A stretch of DNA of 10,053 bases from Saprospiraceae bacterium (lineage in GTDB: Bacteria; Bacteroidota; Bacteroidia; Chitinophagales; Saprospiraceae). A program made the translations under genes and the position numbers. The notes under the pieces are model-generated. The model ran no database searches and had not been told where the DNA came from. It saw nothing but the letters and a program-made list of their open reading frames with translations. The DNA lies in the NCBI GenBank assembly GCA_017995875.1, contig JAGOIB010000074.1, positions 1 to 10,053 on the forward strand. The letters run 5' to 3'. Positions 1-6,758 of this stretch are shown here, in pieces; position 1 is the stretch's first letter; each line of letters opens with the position of its first letter.

Positions 1-1
1 C

Positions 2-49
2 GACTTTCAAATCGCAGAAACAGACGCGATTCAAAAGGCCATTGTATAA
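2..49 (+). CDS. Possible C-terminal end of a plus-strand gene (partial)
   Basis: From base 2 a plus-strand frame reads DFQIAETDAIQKAIV and stops at TAA (47-49). The mix of acidic and aliphatic residues looks like an ordinary soluble protein end. If real, the gene comes from the left and converges on the surface-protein gene that ends at 129. The other two plus frames are also open over this short stretch, but their translations are rich in Arg, Lys, Cys and aromatics and look less natural. With 15 residues no family can be named. No clear hairpin terminator follows; there are only T runs at 55-61 and 93-99. Confidence 0.35.
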   Translation, partial: DFQIAETDAIQKAIV

Positions 50-106
50 CTGCGTTTTTTTATGACCGTAGTATGCAATAAACGTGACCAGATTTTTTTA
101 AATTTT

Positions 107-127
107 TAGCTGATAGCTGATAGCTGA
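107..127. repeat. Three tandem copies of heptamer TAGCTGA
   Basis: TAGCTGA is repeated three times without a mismatch (107-113, 114-120, 121-127). The array ends one base before the stop codon (complement of 129-131) of the minus-strand surface-protein gene, so it lies in its 3' untranslated region. The unit length is not a multiple of three and no coding frame needs it. It resembles the short tandem intergenic repeats seen in some bacterial genomes. Its role is unknown, and copy number may vary between strains. Confidence 0.85.
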
Positions 128-128
128 C

Positions 129-1670
129 TTACCTATTTTTTTCCTGCAATTCTTTCAGTGCGATAAGGATTTCCGCATTCTGTTTTTCCAGTTGCTCAAC
201 CCGACTGTTTAGTTCCTTTGTACTTTCAATCATTACAGGTATAAGGCCGGAATAATTAACAGACAACATTCCTTCTTTGTCCACTTTTACAAGTTCAGGA
301 AATAATTGCTGCACTTCCTGCGCTACAATGCCGGCTTGCAAATTTTTTCCTTTTGTTTCATCCTGCCAATAATAAGTGTAACCGTTGAGCTGCGTAATTT
401 TTTGCAGGGAGTTTTCCATGGGAACAATATCTTTTTTTAAGCGGCGATCGGAATTTTCAAATACTGCAATACATTCGATGTTTCCATTCACATGCAACTT
501 TTCATTTGGTTCATTGGTGCCAATGCCAACATTGCCATCCCCCTTTACCCGCATGGTCTCAATCATCGAACTACTGCTTCCATAGCCGAACACTATATCA
601 GCTTCATAAACATCTGTATGAATCTGAAGCTGACTACCCTGGATTCCAAAACCATAGCTATTGGTTGAATTACTCCACAGCGAAATTTTATCCCCCAGGA
701 GTGGCGCAAAACTTAATTTGAATCCCGGAGTAGCATATCCAATACCAATATTTCCATTTTTCAGAATCACCAGCGCATCTGAACGGGCCGCAATTTCAGG
801 TCCATTGCCAATACCAAATAGTCTATCCGTTGCCACCCAACTGTTAGTGCTGGCAGGAGTGTAAAGGGTATTGCAACTTCCTAATGCTGTTTCATAACCA
901 GACTTTGCCACCGTATAATACCCCAAGGCTGATGAAATTGATCCGCTGGCAACGGCATCAAGTCCTGTCGAAAATGAACTCGCACCTGAAGCTGTGGAAC
1001 TACCCATTGCAGTTGAAACCAACCCGGATGCAGATGAGCCTAACCCAAATGCTGTAGAATGATTTCCTTTGGCTTTGGTATTATATCCTGCAGCAAACGA
1101 TGTCATCCCAATGCTGTCCTTATCCCATTGATTGCCCTGTACAAAACCTACCCTGAAAGCTGCAAGGTCTGCATACCACAACATTCGTCTTCCAATACCC
1201 TCTATAGGAATAGGGCCCGGGAAAAGTGTAGGATATCCCGCCACAGAAAATAATACACTACTATCAGCCACATGCAAACCTGTTAGTGGAGCAGTCGTAG
1301 CAATGCCCAACCTGCTTTTAAAATAACCCAATCCATTGGTAAAGTTGGTAAAGAATACAGGTTCACCAATTGCGTTCCGATATTCGAGTTGCCCCGTAAC
1401 ACCACCACTATTATTATAGAACAATCCATCACCGGCGGCTGAATGTTTCATGAGGGCCTGACTTACGGGCACAAACAGATTTGAATTGGTCCATAGGATT
1501 TTTCCGGAGATCGAATCATATCCCATATAGGTTGATGTTCCCCCTATGCGCTGATTACCTTTTACATCTAATGTTGATAAAGGAGTTGTTGTCCCAATAC
1601 CAACATTTTGTGCAATCAGTGTTTGCGATAGAAGCAGGATGAATAACCATAGTGACTTTTTCATAATCAT
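129..1670 (-). CDS. Secreted surface protein with VGIGT repeats, YadA-head-like repeats and C-terminal S74 chaperone domain
   Basis: The 513-residue product starts with a signal peptide (Lys-Lys, then a hydrophobic stretch, cleavage near LIA-Q at 20-21). Four degenerate [VL]GI[GA]xxxPxxxLxV motifs follow at about 23-39, 121-138, 308-320 and 381-397; this motif is common in secreted Bacteroidota proteins. Residues 190-268 hold about 14-residue Ala/Gly/Ser repeats (AxGxxxxAxGxxSTAxG type) like YadA-type trimeric adhesin heads. The C-terminus from 405 matches the intramolecular chaperone (peptidase S74) of phage tail spikes, with SDRRLKKDI at 407-415 and a coiled coil at 483-511. Ser407 and Lys412 have the spacing of the self-cleavage dyad. 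I infer a trimeric fibre whose end is clipped after folding. ATG 1670 has GGAG seven bases upstream; ATG 1664 (MKK) is an equally good start. Its own promoter lies at 1681-1711. Family call is firm; the surface role is inferred. Confidence 0.9.
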   Translation of the reverse strand: MIMKKSLWLFILLLSQTLIAQNVGIGTTTPLSTLDVKGNQRIGGTSTYMGYDSISGKILWTNSNLFVPVSQALMKHSAAGDGLFYNNSGGVTGQLEYRNAIGEPVFFTNFTNGLGYFKSRLGIATTAPLTGLHVADSSVLFSVAGYPTLFPGPIPIEGIGRRMLWYADLAAFRVGFVQGNQWDKDSIGMTSFAAGYNTKAKGNHSTAFGLGSSASGLVSTAMGSSTASGASSFSTGLDAVASGSISSALGYYTVAKSGYETALGSCNTLYTPASTNSWVATDRLFGIGNGPEIAARSDALVILKNGNIGIGYATPGFKLSFAPLLGDKISLWSNSTNSYGFGIQGSQLQIHTDVYEADIVFGYGSSSSMIETMRVKGDGNVGIGTNEPNEKLHVNGNIECIAVFENSDRRLKKDIVPMENSLQKITQLNGYTYYWQDETKGKNLQAGIVAQEVQQLFPELVKVDKEGMLSVNYSGLIPVMIESTKELNSRVEQLEKQNAEILIALKELQEKNR

Positions 1671-1680
1671 ATGTTTACTC

Positions 1681-1711
1681 CAAACCTAACGTATAGAGGA
1701 TAGCCAGACAA
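1681..1711 (-). promoter_or_regulatory. Bacteroidota-type promoter of the S74 surface-protein gene
   Basis: On the minus strand TAGGTTTG (complement of 1681-1688) fits the Bacteroidota -7 consensus TAnnTTTG exactly. TTG (complement of 1709-1711) lies 20 bases upstream, the usual place of the -33 element. Transcription would start near 1675, leaving a leader of only about 5-11 bases before ATG 1670 or 1664. This indicates the gene is transcribed separately from the regulator gene upstream. Confidence 0.6.
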
Positions 1712-1726
1712 TAGAATGAAAGTTAT
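1711..1726. repeat. 16-bp repeated element, copy A
   Basis: The minus-strand sequence ATAACTTTCATTCTAT is identical to 2407-2422. Here it abuts the -33 TTG and lies 22 bp from the -7 box TAGGTTTG and 40 bp from the start codon of the surface-protein gene, where an activator would bind. Its ends are symmetric (ATA/TAT) but the centre is not palindromic. A regulatory role is inferred from placement only. Confidence 0.75.
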
Positions 1727-1738
1727 CAGGTAGGAATC

Positions 1739-2368
1739 CTATTTTTTGCCGTACGCCTTATTTAATGCCTCTGTCCTGTTTTCAACATGAAGCTTATCAT
1801 ATATCTTATGGATGTGCTGTCTTACCGTAGCTATCGAAATGGAAAGCTGATCAGCAATCTCTTTGTAGAGCAGGCCATCTGAAAGCAATACCAATACTTC
1901 ATTTTCGCGAGGACTCAATGAGTCGATTTGCGATTTTACTTTGGCCTCCTGGTGAAATACAGAAACTAATTTTCGGGCAATATTGGCACTCATAGGCGAA
2001 CCTCCTTCATGTAATTCTTTCAAAGATGAAATCATCTGCACTAGGCCGGTATTTTTCAACAAATATCCTGAGGCTCCTGCCTTCAGCGCTTCAAAAACCT
2101 TTTCATCATTTTCATACACTGTAAACATCATAAACTGCGTACCAGGCGTTTTTTCCTTTAACTGTCGAATACACTCGATGCCATTCATGCCCGGAAGATT
2201 GATATCCATGACCACAATATTGGGCTTCAGCCGCGGAATCTCGGTGATGGCTTCTTCTGCGGTTCGAAATGCACCCACCACTTTAAATTCCGAATTGAGT
2301 GAAATAAACTGGCTTAACCCTTCTCTCACTTCAACCAGATCTTCTACTATGCTTATGCTGATACTCAT
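1739..2368 (-). CDS. NarL/FixJ-family response regulator (REC + LuxR HTH)
   Basis: This is the DNA-binding half of a two-component system. From ATG 2368 the product has 209 residues, the usual length. The receiver domain (1-120) has the acidic pocket at Glu9-Asp10, phospho-acceptor Asp55 in VVMDINLPG, Thr83 and Lys105. The LuxR-type helix-turn-helix covers about 148-205, with LSPRENEVL, YKEIADQLSISIATVRQHIHKIY and a final KLHVENRTEA. All residues needed for phosphorylation are present. The frame can be extended to a GTG at 2404, but the added residues are not receiver-like, so the ATG is preferred. The gene lies 50 bases downstream of the propeller histidine kinase, its obvious partner. A weak promoter-like box and the 16-bp element sit between them, so it may also be transcribed alone. 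Confidence 0.93.
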   Translation of the reverse strand: MSISISIVEDLVEVREGLSQFISLNSEFKVVGAFRTAEEAITEIPRLKPNIVVMDINLPGMNGIECIRQLKEKTPGTQFMMFTVYENDEKVFEALKAGASGYLLKNTGLVQMISSLKELHEGGSPMSANIARKLVSVFHQEAKVKSQIDSLSPRENEVLVLLSDGLLYKEIADQLSISIATVRQHIHKIYDKLHVENRTEALNKAYGKK

Positions 2369-2376
2369 GATTGGTT

Positions 2377-2384
2377 CGAATGTA
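2377..2384 (-). promoter_or_regulatory. Weak TAnnTTTG-like box upstream of the response regulator
   Basis: On the minus strand TACATTCG differs from TAnnTTTG at one base. It lies 8 bases before ATG 2368 and exactly 22 bases downstream of the 16-bp element at 2407-2422, the same geometry as at the surface-protein promoter. No TTG stands in the -33 place. By itself it would be ignored; the shared spacing is the reason to list it. Confidence 0.3.
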
Positions 2385-2406
2385 GTTTTGTTTTGGTAAC
2401 TCACCT

Positions 2407-2422
2407 ATAGAATGAAAGTTAT
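2407..2422. repeat. 16-bp repeated element, copy B
   Basis: This is the second exact copy of the element at 1711-1726, in the same orientation. It overlaps the TAA stop of the kinase gene (complement of 2419-2421) and lies 38 bp upstream of the regulator ATG. The overlap constrains only three bases, so coding need does not explain the identity. Confidence 0.75.
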
Positions 2423-5271
2423 GCGGGAAGCGGTGCTGACAAAACGATACGGGTTCCCTGATCTGTATGGATCTCAATATGACCATCTATTTCCATCATT
2501 CTGTTCCTGATATTATTCAATCCATTCCCGTAGTGCTGCATTTTAGTCTGATCAAATCCCACTCCATCGTCCCAGATCGAAATCATTAGCTTGTCTGTTA
2601 CCCGAAACTGCATCAGGACTTTGTGGGCTGCAGCATGTTTGATCACATTATGAAGGACTTCCTTGACGCTGAGATAAATATTTCTCCTGAACTCACTATT
2701 GAGCATTACCATGCCGATCTGTGGCAATTTGTCAATCTGACTTTCAATCCCGTTCTCCGCCAGATATTCCATCGCGTAAGCACGTGTATAGGAAAGAAGA
2801 TCGCTTAAAGAGTCGTTCTTTTCATTCAGGGCCCATACAATTTCACCCATTTTATCAATCATATCATGCGAATAGTGCCGGATCGTATTGATTTCATCTT
2901 CTATCGGTAGATGTTGTTGTTGTTTGATGCCAATAGTTTCACTCAGAAATTTTATCCTGGACAGCCCTGCCCCCAGATCATCATGCATATCAGTGGCAAT
3001 TCTTGTCCTTTCTTTTTCAAGGGCTTGCTTTTTCTCCAATAGCATCTTTTGTTTTTCCAGCTTCCTCGAATAATAATTGCGAACTAATGAACCTAGTAAA
3101 ATCATGGCAACCAAAATTACAGCAGCAATAAACCACCACGTCAACCAAAAGGGAGGTTGAATCGTAAACGCATATAGTAAGGTTTGCGATGGATAAACAT
3201 CAGCTGGAAAATCTGCACGGATATGCAATCTGTACGTCCCGGGGGGCAGGTTGATAAAATCGAAATCAGCATGATTGGAGGGGACACTCCAACTTTCTGC
3301 TCCATTACTTTCCAGGCTATAGCTGTACAGAATAGCCTTTTCATCTATGAATGACGGAGCCGCAATTTGGATGGACATATTATTTTGATCATAGGAGAAG
3401 TGAGTCACCGATTGATCAATCTCCAGGCCATTAACAGAAAGTTTCGTTATGAAAAATGCAGGGGTAAAATCTGAAGGTGTTGCAGCGTGGTTGGTCATCA
3501 CCATATAGTCTCCGTTGGAAGACAATGCCCATAACACTTTATCCCGCGATTCGATGATTTTATATATACCCTGGAATAGGTTTTTGCTCTTCGTAATATT
3601 TTCAACCGTATGTTTTCCGGCATGAATTGAAATTTTATCTAATCCGGTTTCTGAACCTGCCCAGATATTGGAATACCGGTCACAATACAAGTAATAATTA
3701 AAATTGTTTGTAAGCCCCTGCGTCGTGGTAAGCTGTGATACACGTTGTAATGTATCATCCCTCCATTGAAACTCAACGATCCCCTGGTATCTTGTCCCGA
3801 TCCAGACATTGCCTCTAGGATCAACCGTTATCGACCTTGGAGAGAGGCCTTCAATTTCTTTTGAAAAATCATAGCGTAAACGGAGATAATGGTTTGGATC
3901 TTCGGGATGCAAAGAGAAGACTAATAAGTGATTATCCCGGGTTGGAATCCAAAGGCGATTTTGATCATCCACTGCCATCTGATCACATAGGAAACTAATA
4001 CGCGATTGCATATGCAAGGTATGGGCAATAATTGCCGACAGGTAAAAGGAAGTGTCGTTTACCTTAACCACTTCTATTATGTTTCCATAAGGATCAACGA
4101 TACCACTACCTACTTCGAAACCGGATTCTTGCTCATGAAATAATGGTTCCGGATGTCGGTAGGAAGAAGCAATGTCTTTGTTGTTGATACGGTATGTATT
4201 TCCTCTGTCTGTAAAATAGAGTGCCTTCCCCTGGGTATAGATGCCTACTGCCTTGGAATATTCCTTGTGAAGAGGAAAAGTCTGAATATTGCCCCGAATG
4301 ATCCTATAGAAATGGTAATCGGTAACATTAAAAAGCCAGATGGTATCTGATTGTTTATACAATGCTGATATATTGGATGGAATGCCATGGTCTAATGATT
4401 TGAATACCTGGAGATTCATTCCCGGCATTTTGACGACTCCGTTTCCGTCTGAGGCCATCCAAATGATTCCTTCTCTGTCGACAAGCACATCAGAGAGATA
4501 GCTTGTCTGAAGACCTTGCTCAGAACTAATTACCTTTTCCTCCCCGCTACTCGATACGATGGAAATCTGATTATTGATAAACAACCACCTGTTACCTGCA
4601 CCATCAAAATAAATATTGCTGCCCACCATAGGGTTTGAATCGGAACTGGAGTCTACCAACCGGCTTATCACCTGACCTTTTGATAACGCAGTTGTATCAA
4701 GGATTTCAATACCATCTGAAGTACTCATCCAAATAACCCCATCGGGATCAACAGCTGTATTGGAAACTGCTTTATTTGAATAGATGTGGGTTAATTTTTG
4801 TTTTTCCAGGTCGTATACAAACAGCCTTGCAGGTTGTTTTTCTGTCCACGGAATGATGAGGAAATAGTTTTTCCAGGCTGTAATTTTATCCAGATTTTTA
4901 CCTAAGTTCTCACCATTGGAATCGAGAAAGGGAAGGCGAATGAAGCGATGATCCACCAGTTTAAATAATCCATCATCTGCAGTAACATATACAGACCCAT
5001 CTTTGCCTTTCAGAAATCTGTTAATAATAGGATAGAAATGATCCGTTGTTTCAAATTGACCAATTTTTCCGTTGACCAGGGTGTTTAAGGCGGAAGCATT
5101 CGGGGCAATCAAAAAAGAATCAGTTGTTATTTCAATCACATCATTGACTATTTCATTGGCGAGACCATTCTGTTGGCCGTAATTGGTAAACCTTGTGCCA
5201 TCATATACGCTCAAGCCGCCATAGGTCATAAAGTACATGCGCCCTTTGCTGTCTTGCTTTATACTCCGCAC
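2419..5271 (-). CDS. Two-component propeller sensor histidine kinase (Reg_prop, Y_Y_Y, HisKA_3, HATPase)
   Basis: The product is a one-pass membrane kinase with a large periplasmic sensor. Numbering is from GTG 5271 (950 residues). Residues 1-600 carry many Reg_prop blades of the form DxxGxxWxxTxxG, for example near 174-190, 264-280, 434-447 and 484-500. A Y_Y_Y domain covers about 640-705, followed by a membrane helix at 709-730 and a coiled linker at 735-757. The HisKA_3 box has phospho-acceptor His763 (DMHDDLGAGLSRIKF). The ATPase has Asn875 (N box), DDGVGFD at 901-907 and YGNGLNNIRNR at 914-924. The enzyme part is intact. Such sensors often respond to glycans in Bacteroidota; the ligand here is unknown. 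The start is a problem: GTG 5271 would remove the signal peptide and first blade, and the frame is open upstream to 5424. The cognate regulator follows 50 bases downstream. Confidence 0.93.
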   Translation of the reverse strand: MRSIKQDSKGRMYFMTYGGLSVYDGTRFTNYGQQNGLANEIVNDVIEITTDSFLIAPNASALNTLVNGKIGQFETTDHFYPIINRFLKGKDGSVYVTADDGLFKLVDHRFIRLPFLDSNGENLGKNLDKITAWKNYFLIIPWTEKQPARLFVYDLEKQKLTHIYSNKAVSNTAVDPDGVIWMSTSDGIEILDTTALSKGQVISRLVDSSSDSNPMVGSNIYFDGAGNRWLFINNQISIVSSSGEEKVISSEQGLQTSYLSDVLVDREGIIWMASDGNGVVKMPGMNLQVFKSLDHGIPSNISALYKQSDTIWLFNVTDYHFYRIIRGNIQTFPLHKEYSKAVGIYTQGKALYFTDRGNTYRINNKDIASSYRHPEPLFHEQESGFEVGSGIVDPYGNIIEVVKVNDTSFYLSAIIAHTLHMQSRISFLCDQMAVDDQNRLWIPTRDNHLLVFSLHPEDPNHYLRLRYDFSKEIEGLSPRSITVDPRGNVWIGTRYQGIVEFQWRDDTLQRVSQLTTTQGLTNNFNYYLYCDRYSNIWAGSETGLDKISIHAGKHTVENITKSKNLFQGIYKIIESRDKVLWALSSNGDYMVMTNHAATPSDFTPAFFITKLSVNGLEIDQSVTHFSYDQNNMSIQIAAPSFIDEKAILYSYSLESNGAESWSVPSNHADFDFINLPPGTYRLHIRADFPADVYPSQTLLYAFTIQPPFWLTWWFIAAVILVAMILLGSLVRNYYSRKLEKQKMLLEKKQALEKERTRIATDMHDDLGAGLSRIKFLSETIGIKQQQHLPIEDEINTIRHYSHDMIDKMGEIVWALNEKNDSLSDLLSYTRAYAMEYLAENGIESQIDKLPQIGMVMLNSEFRRNIYLSVKEVLHNVIKHAAAHKVLMQFRVTDKLMISIWDDGVGFDQTKMQHYGNGLNNIRNRMMEIDGHIEIHTDQGTRIVLSAPLPA

Positions 5272-5421
5272 CCTGCTATTGATGAGGCCATCCCTGGGTG
5301 TATAATAGACAAAGGGGTATTGTTGTGCGATGCTTTCAACACAGGATAGTACAATCCAAATATGTAGGAGTAGTCTAATGATATTTAAAGTTATAGAAAT
5401 AGTCTGTTGGACGTATAATGC
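5272..5421 (-). other. In-frame 5' extension of the kinase encoding a signal peptide but no standard start codon
   Basis: The kinase frame continues upstream for 50 codons to a TGA at 5422-5424. It encodes a hydrophobic stretch IIRLLLHIWIVLSC, a cleavage-like end ESIAQ-Q, then YYTPRDGLINSRVRSIKQD, which fits the first blade of propeller sensors (GL..S.V..I.QD..G). This is certainly protein sequence by pattern, yet no in-frame ATG, GTG, TTG or CTG occurs in it. Possible starts are ATT (complement of 5398-5400), ATA (5392-5394) or ATC/ATT (5377-5382). Alternatives are a mutated start codon or a base error. Confidence 0.75.
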
Positions 5422-5447
5422 TCAGTATGGATATACAATAGGGCATT

Positions 5448-5474
5448 TAGGCTATGCTGCCTGAATGTAGCCTA
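5448..5474. repeat. 7-bp inverted repeat TAGGCTA...TAGCCTA in the divergent intergenic region
   Basis: TAGGCTA (5448-5454) and TAGCCTA (5468-5474) are perfect inverted copies separated by 13 bases. The right arm overlaps the first two bases of the -7 box at 5473-5480, and the left arm covers the expected -33 region. The placement suits a dimeric repressor site. It lies between the divergent kinase and small membrane protein genes, so it could act on either. Confidence 0.45.
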
Positions 5475-5480
5475 TCTTTG
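5473..5480 (+). promoter_or_regulatory. TAnnTTTG -7 box of the small membrane protein gene
   Basis: TATCTTTG matches the Bacteroidota consensus. It ends five bases before ATG 5485, so transcription would begin at or next to the A of the start codon, giving leaderless mRNA. No good TTG is found about 20 bases upstream. Confidence 0.45.
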
Positions 5481-5484
5481 ATGG

Positions 5485-5871
5485 ATGCAAGATGCACTCA
5501 AACAAGCGGAATATATACCAGGTAATTGCAACATCGGACCGGAAGAAACCTTTAAACGATTGCGTATCGGATATTTAGGCCTGGCCGGGATGGCCATTTT
5601 TATCGTCCTTGATTTAAATTTTCACTTTCCTCAGATTTGGAAACTTGTTTTGTTTGGGCCCACGGTATACGCCTTGTCCGGTTTCCTTCAGGCAAGGCAG
5701 AAATTTTGTTTTATGTATGGTATTTTCGGTGTATTCAGTTTTTCTGGAAAGAGGAGCAGGGTGAGAGATAGTCTTCAAATGAAAAAGGATCGCAACAAAG
5801 CCATATGGCTTATCGCCCAGATATTTGTTGGAGGCATGGGAGTTACCCTGGCTTACTATTGCATGACCTGA
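5485..5871 (+). CDS. Small integral membrane protein with N-terminal CNIG motif, function unknown
   Basis: The 128-residue product has a short soluble N-terminus carrying GNCNIGPEE (13-21) and a basic RLRIGY (25-30). Hydrophobic segments follow at about 29-44, 51-68, 74-86 and 107-126. The second pair is joined by a charged loop with KDRNKA at 101-106, and FCFMYGIFGVFSF lies at 74-86. From memory, small proteins with a CNIG N-terminus, an FC..FG..GVF.F centre and a DR.KA segment recur in Bacteroidota, so I take it as a conserved but uncharacterised family. Cys15 is a candidate ligand or modification site. Nothing indicates a reaction. It is divergent from the kinase and has its own promoter box, and it precedes the lipoprotein gene by 75 bases. 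An antisense open frame over the same DNA is a shadow. Confidence 0.75.
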   Translation: MQDALKQAEYIPGNCNIGPEETFKRLRIGYLGLAGMAIFIVLDLNFHFPQIWKLVLFGPTVYALSGFLQARQKFCFMYGIFGVFSFSGKRSRVRDSLQMKKDRNKAIWLIAQIFVGGMGVTLAYYCMT

Positions 5872-5917
5872 GATCAAATACGGATAAATCAGTATGGCCT
5901 GCCATGAACGGGGTTAA

Positions 5918-5925
5918 TAGTTTTG
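5918..5925 (+). promoter_or_regulatory. TAnnTTTG -7 box of the lipoprotein gene
   Basis: TAGTTTTG matches the consensus and lies 21 bases before ATG 5947. The alternative TTG start at 5923 falls inside this box, so the box favours the ATG. No TTG is seen at the -33 position. Confidence 0.4.
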
Positions 5926-5946
5926 GTTCAATTAAAATGGACCAGA

Positions 5947-6753
5947 ATGAACAAGTATCAACATTTTCTTTGTAGGGCATTAACTTTTTCAGCATGCAAA
6001 GGTTGGAAAGCCCTGCTCATTTCCTCCAGTTTCCTCTTCATGTCTTGCGCCCGTTATTATTATGCCCCTAACAGCGCCAATATTCCCTTGCTGAGCGAAA
6101 AAGAGGCAAAGATCAATGCGCAGTATGCCGCCGGTACAGTTTCAAAAGGTTTTGAATGCCAATCTGCTTTCGCTATCTCACGCCATTTTGGCGGAATGAT
6201 CAACACGATGATAGGCGGCAGCAATTATGACGAATTTGAATTTAACTCAGGAGAGACCAGAACAAAGTACATTGAAATCGGACCAGGGTACTTCACGCCT
6301 ATACACGGCACATCATTAGTATTTGAAACATATGGTGGTATCGGAACAGGTGGCGTAAAGAATAAATACTATAGTGGTGGAGATTCCAAGGTAAGTTTTA
6401 CAAAATTGTTTGTACAACCCTCTATTGGTGTAAAGAGAAAAGGATTTGAGTTTGGCATTTCATCCAGGGTGAGCTGGATACATCAAAAATTAGCTTCCAG
6501 TTCGGTTTCCGAAACGCATCCTGAATACCTAACCCTGGTTGATATTTCAAAACATCCAGAATCTTTTCTCTGGGAGCCCGGTTTAGTCTTGCGATTAGGA
6601 GGTGAAAAATTTCTCGCTCAATTGCAGTATACCCATTCTGCAAATTTGACCAATCCGGACATTGATTATAACGAGGAAACAGGTTATTTTACGATAGGCT
6701 TTTCCATTCCTATTAAGTATAAAACCGAGGTGGCGCAGCAGTCAGACAAATAG
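5947..6753 (+). CDS. Lipoprotein with beta-strand-rich, barrel-like body, function unknown
   Basis: From ATG 5947 the product has 268 residues. A long N-region (MNKYQHF...KGWK) and a hydrophobic core ALLISSSFLFM lead to Cys34 in FMSC, a lipobox with an unusual Phe at -3. The mature part begins ARYYYAPNSANIPLLSEK, then GYFTP, FETYGGIGTGG, KRKGFEFGISSRVSW and GYFTIGFSIPI: alternating aromatic and small residues in strands, as in outer-membrane barrel or barrel-like proteins of Bacteroidota. No charged run follows the cysteine, so a surface-export signal of the Capnocytophaga type is not evident; an inner-leaflet outer-membrane location is more likely. The frame extends to a TTG at 5923, but a promoter box covers it. 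The gene ends five bases from the convergent MBOAT gene. I recognise the general type, not a function. Confidence 0.8.
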   Translation: MNKYQHFLCRALTFSACKGWKALLISSSFLFMSCARYYYAPNSANIPLLSEKEAKINAQYAAGTVSKGFECQSAFAISRHFGGMINTMIGGSNYDEFEFNSGETRTKYIEIGPGYFTPIHGTSLVFETYGGIGTGGVKNKYYSGGDSKVSFTKLFVQPSIGVKRKGFEFGISSRVSWIHQKLASSSVSETHPEYLTLVDISKHPESFLWEPGLVLRLGGEKFLAQLQYTHSANLTNPDIDYNEETGYFTIGFSIPIKYKTEVAQQSDK

Positions 6754-6758
6754 CGAAC

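Noticed and set aside
129..1670. Prophage tail-fibre gene
   Set aside because: The protein has a signal peptide and VGIGT repeats typical of secreted Bacteroidota proteins, and no phage structural, lysis or integrase gene is nearby.
1983..2399. Plus-strand open frame of 138 codons antisense to the response regulator gene
   Set aside because: It mirrors the strongly conserved regulator codons, its translation has no domain-like pattern, and it shows no promoter box.
5269..5271. GTG as the true start of the histidine kinase
   Set aside because: It falls in the middle of the first propeller motif and would remove a clear in-frame signal peptide, leaving the sensor in the cytoplasm.
5379..5394. 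Third copy of the 16-bp element near the kinase start
   Set aside because: Only 11 of 16 bases match (8 in a row), the spacing to a TAnnTTTG box is absent, and it lies in the kinase's own coding extension.
5614..5877. Minus-strand open frame of 87 codons over the small membrane protein gene
   Set aside because: Its translation is low-quality and lacks a signal or domain; the plus-strand frame has conserved-looking motifs and a promoter box.
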